Assembly (NCBI RefSeq): GCF_024623785.1
Contig: NZ_JANKBZ010000022.1
Span: 124,001 to 188,000 of the forward strand
Direction of reading: 5' to 3'
Source of the DNA: Archangium lipolyticum
GTDB taxonomy: Bacteria > Myxococcota > Myxococcia > Myxococcales > Myxococcaceae
Length of the DNA stretch: 64,000 bases
A program made the translations under genes and the position numbers. Every line of letters starts with the position of its first letter. Position 1 is the stretch's first letter. Below, piece by piece: positions 58,116-64,000 of this stretch. Below the pieces are notes generated by a model that was given only the letters and a program-made list of their open reading frames with translations, did not search any database and was not told where the DNA came from.

Positions 58116-60143
58116 TCAGGGGGCGTCTTGCTCAGTTCTCGTCTCCAGGATCAACCGGTCATACGGCGCCTCCTCGCCTGCCGGTAGTTCCTCGATGAAG
58201 CGGGAAAGCCGGAGGATCGCCCGCTCTCCCGCCCGGAGAACCGCCGAGATAGGGTAGGTCAACGCCAGCTCATCCCTGGCTCGGGTAGCGGCCACGTAGA
58301 ACAGCCGGCGCTCCTCTTCTTCTTCATCCGGTGTACTGGCCGCGCCCGGGAACGGGAAGCGGCCCTCCGCCAGGGAGATGACGAAGACCGCCCGCCATTC
58401 CAGACCCTTGGATTGGTGGATGGTGGAGAGCGTGAGGCTCTCGTCCGGAGCCTCGCCGGTGGCCTCCCGGGCCGAGAACTCGGCCACCAGGGCGATCTCC
58501 GACAGGAAGCGAGGCAGGTCCTCGAAGCGCCCGGCGAACTCGGCCAGCTGGCGGATGTCGTCCTCCCGCCGCTCCTCCTCGGGAAACCCGGTCCGCAAGT
58601 ACTCGCCGTAGCCACCGGCCAGCACGTCCTGGATCATCTGCCCCGGGGTCGGAATTGACCCTGGCTGTGTCAGCCGCTCCATCAGGCGGATGAGCCGCTC
58701 GAAGCCGGGCGCGGCCTTCCGAGGCACCTGGGATTGGATCTCCGGACAGGCCAGGGCCTCCACCAGGGACAGCTCGGGAGGCAGGGCGATCAGGGCCTCC
58801 CAGAGGGACTCGGCCCTGGCGGGGCCAATGCCAGGCACCAACTTGACGATCCGTTTGAGGGCGAGCTCGTCGCGCGGGTTACCAGCGAGCCGGAGGTGGG
58901 CGAGCACGTCCTTGACGTGGACCTGCTCGAAGAAGCGCACGCCCGAGCGCACCCGGAAGGGGATGCCCCGGCGGGTCAGCTCCAGCTGAAGCTCCAGGGA
59001 GTGGCTGTGCGCGCGGTACAGCACGGCCATCTGCTCCAGCGGCACGCCCGTGTCGCGCAGCTCGAGCACGCGTTGGGCGACGAAGGAGGCCTGTTGATCC
59101 ACGTCCAGGGTGGGGACCAGCACCGGCACCGGCCCCGGGGGACGCGAGGAGATGAGCTGCTTGGGGAACTGGCGCTGGTTGAGCGAGATGGAGGCGTTGG
59201 CCAGCTGGAGGATCTCCGGTGTCGAGCGGTAGTTGCGGGTGAGGTGGTAGATGGCGCAGCCGGGATGGCGCTGGGGGAAGTCGATGATGTTGGTGAAGTC
59301 CGCGCCCCGGAAGCTGTAGATGGACTGGCAGTCGTCGCCCACCACGGTGAGGTTGCGGCGCTCGCCGGCGAGCAGATCCACGAGGTCGCCCTGCAGCCGG
59401 TTGGTGTCCTGGTACTCGTCGACGAGCACGCAGTGGAACCGGTCCACGAGCCGCTCGCGGAGGATGGGGTTCTCGACGAGCAGGCGCTTGAGCAGCACCA
59501 GCAGATCATCGAAGTCCATCAGGTGCATGCGCGCCTTGCGCTCGGCGAAGCGGCGGGTGACGGCGAGCACCTCCTCGAGGAGCGGGAGGAATTGGGGCCT
59601 GTGCTCCACGAGCACCTCGGCCACCGAGCGTTGGAGGTTGGCGGCCATGGAGACGAGGTCCAACACCACCTCGGCCCTGGGGAAGCGCCGCTCCCGAGGC
59701 AGTTTGCGCTCGGCGATACAGGAGGACATCAGATCGCGCGCGTCCTCGCGGTCCAGCACGGTGAAGTCGCGCGAGAAGCCGAGCGCCCCGGCATGCTGGC
59801 GCAGCAGCACATGGGCCGCGTGGTGGAAGGTGCCGCCGAGCAGCTTCCCCACGTCCGCGAAGGCCCCTGTCAGCTCCTCGACCCGCCGAGTCATCTCCCG
59901 CGCGGCCTTGTTGGTGAAGGTGAGCAGCAGCACGCCCTCGGGGGGAGTCCCGCGCTCCAGGAGCCGAGCCACCCGGAACGTCAGCGTGCGTGTCTTGCCC
60001 GTGCCCGCGCCCGCGATGACCAGCACCGGCCCCTCCCCCGCTTCCACCGCTCGCAACTGCTCCTCGTTGAGCAGCTGCTCGTAGTCGATGCGCGGCGAGT
60101 GGGTCGCCGTCGCGGCCTTCAGCGTGTACGTACGGGTGGCCAT
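58116..60143 (-). CDS. UvrD/Rep-family DNA helicase
   Basis: 675 residues, similar in size to UvrD/Rep/PcrA. Motifs: Q motif LNEEQLRAVEAGEG, Walker A AGAGTGKT, Ia LTFTNKAAREM, II VLVDEYQDTN, III VVGDDCQSIYSFRGAD, IV LTRNYRST, V TIHQSKGLEWRAVFVI and VI VAATRARDELAL. It unwinds DNA 3'-5' with ATP and probably acts in repair or replication restart. First gene of the operon with the short DnaK. Confidence 0.93.
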   Translation of the reverse strand: MATRTYTLKAATATHSPRIDYEQLLNEEQLRAVEAGEGPVLVIAGAGTGKTRTLTFRVARLLERGTPPEGVLLLTFTNKAAREMTRRVEELTGAFADVGKLLGGTFHHAAHVLLRQHAGALGFSRDFTVLDREDARDLMSSCIAERKLPRERRFPRAEVVLDLVSMAANLQRSVAEVLVEHRPQFLPLLEEVLAVTRRFAERKARMHLMDFDDLLVLLKRLLVENPILRERLVDRFHCVLVDEYQDTNRLQGDLVDLLAGERRNLTVVGDDCQSIYSFRGADFTNIIDFPQRHPGCAIYHLTRNYRSTPEILQLANASISLNQRQFPKQLISSRPPGPVPVLVPTLDVDQQASFVAQRVLELRDTGVPLEQMAVLYRAHSHSLELQLELTRRGIPFRVRSGVRFFEQVHVKDVLAHLRLAGNPRDELALKRIVKLVPGIGPARAESLWEALIALPPELSLVEALACPEIQSQVPRKAAPGFERLIRLMERLTQPGSIPTPGQMIQDVLAGGYGEYLRTGFPEEERREDDIRQLAEFAGRFEDLPRFLSEIALVAEFSAREATGEAPDESLTLSTIHQSKGLEWRAVFVISLAEGRFPFPGAASTPDEEEEERRLFYVAATRARDELALTYPISAVLRAGERAILRLSRFIEELPAGEEAPYDRLILETRTEQDAP

Positions 60144-60212
60144 GGGCGACTCACTCTACTGGTCGGTCTGACCTGTCGGATCCGGTGGGTTCGCCGGACG
60201 GGGAAGATCCGC

Positions 60213-61901
60213 TCAGGGGCTCCCGAGGGCCGACAGTTGGGTGGAGGCCTCGGCGCGGATCTCCGGGGAAGGATCCCGCTCCCGCGCCGCCCCGAGCAGC
60301 AGGGGCGCGAGCCGAGGCAGCTTCGTGCCCACCGAGCGCAGCGCGTCACGGCGCTGGGACACGGCGCTCTCCAGGCGCTCGCGGACCGCGTCGTCTCCGC
60401 ACGTGCGAGCCCCGGGCGTCTTCTCGCGCAGCAGCAGCTCCGCGTCCGCCAGCCGCGCCTCCGCCAGCTTCAGCGCCTCGGCCGCCGTCAGCGCGAAGCT
60501 GTCGAGATCCTCGGGGAATTCGGTGTTCGCCTTCCGGGCCCGGGTGATGGTCTCCGACGCGAAGCGGGCGTTCTCCACCGCCGCGCACAGCTGCCGCGCC
60601 GCCGCCAGCGGGATGCCTCCCTCGGGGGAGATGGACTCCTCGCGCGCCACCCGCAGCGACCACAGCGAGAGCTGCCGGGCCGCCACCGCCGCCGAGAAGG
60701 ACTGGCGCCGCTCCTCGCGCACCTGCACCCAGCGCCGCAGCACCACCGGATCCGGATCCTCCGGCACGAAGGCCCGCTGGTACTCGGCGGTCGCCTCTCC
60801 CATCCGCCCTGACAGGTCCAACAGCGCCGCCATCGTCAGGTACAGCTCCGGGCTGCCCGCCTTCTCGCGCAGCGACTCCAACCGCACCGCCACCTCGTAA
60901 TCCGCTACCGGCTTCGGCAGGGTGCGCAACACCGTCTGGAGGCTCGCCAGGGCCCGCTGCCGCACGAGCGGGTTGCGTCCCGAGCGGAACGCCTCCACCA
61001 GCGGCTCCAGAGCCTTCACCGACACGTGTTGGCCCAGCTCCTCCGCCGCCTGCCACCGGTCCATCGGATCCGGCGCCAGGAGCGCACGCCGCAGGTCGTC
61101 GATGCTCCGCAGGTAGTGCCCCACCTGCGCGAACTGGACCAGCGGCTCGGGATTCTTGAGTGCCACGCGCTCGGCGCGGGCCCGCGCCAGGCGAGCAGGG
61201 AAGTCCTTGAGCTTCGCCCCCAGCGGGTGAGCCGCCACACGCGCCTCGGCCTCTTCCAAGAGCCCGGAGACGAGCAGCCCCTCCATCTCGAGCTCCAGCA
61301 GCCTCACCTTCGCCTGCTCGCGGTACCGCCCGGCCGGGAAGTCACGCAGGTAGGCGAAGAGTTGCGAGGCCCCCGCCGTCTCCGCCCGCGCGAAGGTCTC
61401 GTCGTCCAGCCGCGACTCCACCTGCAACCGCCGGGGGTCGTCCGGAGCCTCCTGCAGGTACGCCCGGAGCTGCTGGGTGTCCGTCGTCGAGGACAGCTCC
61501 TTGAGCTCCGCCTCCTTCAACAGCCGCTGTGCCTCCTCGCGCTGTGCCCCGTCCGGATGATCCCGGAGGAACTGCCGCAGCGCCGCCGCCGTCCCCGCCT
61601 CCTTCGCCGCGTTGAATCGCAGGCCCTCGAGCAGGGCCCGGGCCGCACGAGACTGCGGCTCATCCGGGTGCGCCTCCAGGAAACGCTTGTAGGCCACCAC
61701 CGTGTGCAGCTTCGAGGCCTCCTCGAACTCGAGCTCGGTGATGCGCACCTCCACCGCCTCGGCCTCGTCCCCCACCGGGTACTCGCGCAGGAACGCGCGG
61801 TAGGCCTCCAGCGTGTCCGCGTCCCTGGCCCGTTGGAATGCCCGGGGCGCGCCACAGCCGGTCAACAGCAACAACAAGGAGAGGGCTCGGAGCTTGCGCA
61901 T
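60213..61901 (-). CDS. Lipoprotein with helical repeats (TPR/HEAT-like)
   Basis: 562 residues. The signal peptide ends in LLLTGC (Cys16). Repeats in the first 250 residues have the form L-x-A-Y-x-x-F-L-x-x-x-P-x-G-x-x-x-E-A (EAYRAFLREYPVGDEAEAV, VAYKRFLEAHPDEPQSRAA, AALRQFLRDHPDGAQREEA), TPR-like. A middle section is HEAT-like (DRWQAAEELGQHVSVKALEPLVEAF). It is probably a periplasm-facing scaffold; no enzyme motif. Specific partners cannot be inferred. Confidence 0.82.
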   Translation of the reverse strand: MRKLRALSLLLLLTGCGAPRAFQRARDADTLEAYRAFLREYPVGDEAEAVEVRITELEFEEASKLHTVVAYKRFLEAHPDEPQSRAARALLEGLRFNAAKEAGTAAALRQFLRDHPDGAQREEAQRLLKEAELKELSSTTDTQQLRAYLQEAPDDPRRLQVESRLDDETFARAETAGASQLFAYLRDFPAGRYREQAKVRLLELEMEGLLVSGLLEEAEARVAAHPLGAKLKDFPARLARARAERVALKNPEPLVQFAQVGHYLRSIDDLRRALLAPDPMDRWQAAEELGQHVSVKALEPLVEAFRSGRNPLVRQRALASLQTVLRTLPKPVADYEVAVRLESLREKAGSPELYLTMAALLDLSGRMGEATAEYQRAFVPEDPDPVVLRRWVQVREERRQSFSAAVAARQLSLWSLRVAREESISPEGGIPLAAARQLCAAVENARFASETITRARKANTEFPEDLDSFALTAAEALKLAEARLADAELLLREKTPGARTCGDDAVRERLESAVSQRRDALRSVGTKLPRLAPLLLGAARERDPSPEIRAEASTQLSALGSP

Positions 61902-62036
61902 CGCCGCAGCATTACCACCACGTCCCCGGGTGAAAAACCCGAGCCGCCGCGTCCGCCCGGTTGGGTGGTTTTTTTGACCACATGCCCATTGGACCGGACC
62001 ATCCGTCCCGTGGAATCGCTACAGGGAGGTCGCGAC

Positions 62037-62786
62037 ATGAGGCTCTGCGTGTTGCTCGCGGGACTGGCGGTGATGACGGGATGCGCCACCGGCGCGCCCC
62101 TGGGTGGACGGATGCTGGCCTCCAGCTACCGCTACAGCCCGCTGACGCCCGTCGCCGCGCCCCGGGCGCCGCCAGGCGAGGTCGCCTCCTCGCCCACCCC
62201 TCGCAAGCAGGTGCGCCCTCCCCCGCCCACGGCCCGCCGCCAGGACGTGCTCACCGCCGCACGCGAGCTCGTGGGCAGCCGCAAGGTGAAGCTCGCCGGG
62301 CGCACGTGGCCGGACGACTGCACTGGCTTCGTCGAGGCCGTGTACGCCCGGGCTGGCGTCTCGTTCCGCGGCGAGGGCCTGTCCGGGGACAACGGAGTCA
62401 CCGCGCTCTACCGGTACGCGAAGGCACATGGGCGCGTGTACACCCGAGGCCAGCCGAGACCGGGGGATCTGGTTTTCTTCCGCGAGACGTATGACCGGAA
62501 CCGCGACGGGCGGCGCAACGACGGGCTCACACACGTGGCACTGGTGGACGGCATCGAGGACGATGGCACCGTCATCGTCATCCACCGGGTGAAGCGTGGT
62601 GTGGTGCGCTACCGGATGAACCTGGCGAAGCCGGGCCTCCGGAGGGATCCACGCACCGGCGAGGTGCTGAACGACATGCTGCGAGCGCCCGGCGCCGGTA
62701 AGGCGCCTGCCCTCACCGGACAGCTCTTCGCCGCATTCGGCTCCGTGCTTCCCGAGACAGGACCCACGGCGGTGGCCCGAAGGTAG
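62037..62786 (+). CDS. NlpC/P60-family lipoprotein peptidase
   Basis: 249 residues. Lipobox VMTGC with Cys16, a Pro-rich linker, and an NlpC/P60 domain with catalytic Cys95 (PDDCTGFVEAVYARAG), His166 (LTHVALVDG) and His183 (IVIHRVKRG) as the third polar residue; PGDLVFF is the usual block between. It should cleave peptide cross-links in peptidoglycan. GGGAGG lies upstream of the ATG. It is divergent from the repeat lipoprotein gene. Confidence 0.9.
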   Translation: MRLCVLLAGLAVMTGCATGAPLGGRMLASSYRYSPLTPVAAPRAPPGEVASSPTPRKQVRPPPPTARRQDVLTAARELVGSRKVKLAGRTWPDDCTGFVEAVYARAGVSFRGEGLSGDNGVTALYRYAKAHGRVYTRGQPRPGDLVFFRETYDRNRDGRRNDGLTHVALVDGIEDDGTVIVIHRVKRGVVRYRMNLAKPGLRRDPRTGEVLNDMLRAPGAGKAPALTGQLFAAFGSVLPETGPTAVARR

Positions 62787-63032
62787 ACCCTCGTTTGCCC
62801 CCTCTCCTACCGAGGTAGCTGCTCGTTGCGAAGAGGCGGAGGAGACGGAGCGCGCCAGGGAGCCAGTCTGGACGCCCAGGCGGCAGGCGCCACGAATGTT
62901 CGTCGCGGAACGTCATGGGCGTCCTGTCACGTTGGTTGTTCCTCAGTTGTTCAAGGTACATCCAGAGTTGCCGGACTGGTTGGGGTACAGAGAGAAACAG
63001 CCCGCACCGTCAGCCTTGAGAGGATCTTCCCC
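62787..63032. other. Intergenic region before the MEDS kinase gene
   Basis: 246 bp with no supported gene. It must contain the kinase promoter; no consensus seen. Confidence 0.4.
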
Positions 63033-64000
63033 GTGCATGCGCAAGCGCTGATTCCGAGTGGTATTCCCGCAGTCGGCGCCATCCCGTGGGGAAGCCACTT
63101 CTGCAACTTCTATTCGACCGCGGAAGATCTGGTGGACTCACTGGTCCCGTTCTTCAAGGCGGGCCTCGAGCACAACGAGCAGTGCCTGTGGATCACTTCC
63201 GAGCCATTCGGCGTGGAGGACGCCAAGACCGCATTGCGCAACGCCGTGCCGCGGCTGGAGACGTATTTCGAGGAAGGCCGCATCGACATCCTCGATCACC
63301 GGGAATGGTACCTGCGCAGCGGCGGCACGGCTGCCATGGGCGTCCTCCAAGGGTGGATCGACCGCAAGGAGCAGGCGCGGGCGAGCGGTCGCACGGGGCT
63401 TCGCCTCACCGGCAACACCTTCTGGCTCGAGTCGAAGAACTGGAAGGACTTCGCCGACTACGAGGCCACGGTGAACGCGACCTTCCACCAGCATGAGATC
63501 GTCGCCATGTGCAGCTACTGCCTGCACCGCTGCGACCCGATGGGCATCCTCGATGTGGTGCGCAACCACCAGTTCGCGGTGGCGCGGCGCGAGGGCGAGT
63601 GGGAGGTCCTGGAGAGCGCCTCCTTGAAGATCGCCAAGGAGGAACTGCGCCGGCTCAACACACAGCTCGAGCAGCGCGTCATGGAGCGTACGGCAGCGCT
63701 CGAGGCGGCACTCCAGGAGCGAGCGCGAGCCGAGCAGGATGCGCTCGCCGCGGTGCGTGCCCGCGACGAGTTCCTCTCCCTGGCCTCGCACGAGCTCAAG
63801 ACGCCGCTCACCTCCCTCCGGCTGCAGCTCGAGTTGGTGAAATCGGCTGTGAACAGCGCCGACGGAGAGCTGGCCCACCGGCTGACGCCCAGGCTGCAGA
63901 CCATGGAACGCCAGTTGCTGCGACTCAACACGCTCAACGGCAGCCTGCTGGACGTGACGACGCTGGATGGCGGGCAGTTCCACCTGGACTGCCAGCAGCT
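63033..64000 (+). CDS. MEDS-domain sensor histidine kinase (partial, runs off right edge)
   Basis: 322 codons in the window with no stop. The start is GTG with GAGAGGA about eight bases upstream; the overlapping ATG at 63037 is out of frame and stops at once. The first 190 residues form a MEDS (DcmR-type) sensor (GSHFCNFYSTAEDLVDSLVPFFKAGL, CLWITSEP, RLTGNTFWLES, CSYCLHRCDPMGILDVV). A coiled coil (LNTQLEQRVMERTAALEAALQE) leads to the H box RDEFLSLASHELKTPLTSLRLQLELV. The ATPase part lies beyond the window. MEDS domains are thought to sense small hydrocarbons or their products. Confidence 0.88.
   Translation, partial: MHAQALIPSGIPAVGAIPWGSHFCNFYSTAEDLVDSLVPFFKAGLEHNEQCLWITSEPFGVEDAKTALRNAVPRLETYFEEGRIDILDHREWYLRSGGTAAMGVLQGWIDRKEQARASGRTGLRLTGNTFWLESKNWKDFADYEATVNATFHQHEIVAMCSYCLHRCDPMGILDVVRNHQFAVARREGEWEVLESASLKIAKEELRRLNTQLEQRVMERTAALEAALQERARAEQDALAAVRARDEFLSLASHELKTPLTSLRLQLELVKSAVNSADGELAHRLTPRLQTMERQLLRLNTLNGSLLDVTTLDGGQFHLDCQQ

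Noticed and set aside
61961-61985. GTGGT-T7-ACCAC inverted repeat between the two divergent lipoprotein genes
   Set aside because: Short arms around a T-run; could arise by chance and has no second supporting signal.

Overview
The window is high-GC DNA from what looks like a myxobacterium, probably of the Stigmatella/Archangium/Cystobacter group. The reasons are the many lipoproteins, FHA and bacterial enhancer-binding regulators, PAS and MEDS histidine kinases, a truncated DnaK paralogue, and above all a galactose/glyoxal-oxidase gene divergent from a NodC-like glycosyltransferase, which matches the fbfB/fbfA fruiting-body locus described in Stigmatella aurantiaca. The species assignment is inference; no rRNA is present.

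Region by region. 1-10.5 kb is mostly core: the end of a UDP-glucuronate decarboxylase-like gene behind a ribbon-helix-helix regulator, a lipoprotein of Asp-rich repeats, manA, a SPOR protein, mnmA, an orphan adenine methyltransferase abutting a CCA-adding enzyme, and a family B DNA polymerase. 10.5-27.8 kb is a series of small regulated modules: a TetR/EthA-like Baeyer-Villiger pair with twin operators, an Rrf2 regulator, a chemoreceptor, an amidohydrolase/MIP18 pair, a dimethylformamidase-like protein, GrpB, an FHA enhancer-binding protein next to an FHA protein, a PLP decarboxylase and a three-gene ABC-2 exporter. 27.9-33.2 kb is a five-gene minus-strand operon (AfsA-like hotdog protein, FAD oxidoreductase, HemN-like radical SAM enzyme, alpha/beta hydrolase, fatty-acid desaturase) that looks like an undescribed pathway for a lipid-derived small molecule.

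33.2-39 kb is an accessory strip next to tRNA-Arg(CCT): remnants of a TPM protein, an IS66-like transposase, a frameshifted gene, an IS21 element and an SDR gene, mixed with intact genes for a secreted protein with a GEKGTK tail and for a gluzincin-like protein with a TTG start. 39.2-42.6 kb has a PAS histidine kinase and a convergent type II thioesterase / phosphopantetheinyl transferase pair that share a CTAG stop. 42.6-49.9 kb is the fbf locus. A secreted copper-radical oxidase faces a four-gene operon (processive glycosyltransferase, membrane-anchored coiled-coil adaptor, periplasmic coiled-coil protein, laminin/ConA-like protein), best read as a synthase-dependent exopolysaccharide machine with an oxidase that modifies the glycan.

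49.9-64 kb returns to mostly core-like genes: a metallo-beta-lactamase/Rieske fusion, a lipoprotein, htpX-terC, two identical tRNA-Val(CAC) genes, a four-gene operon of UvrD-like helicase, short DnaK, SCP2-like and coiled-coil proteins, a HEAT-like lipoprotein, an NlpC/P60 lipoprotein and a MEDS histidine kinase that runs off the right edge.
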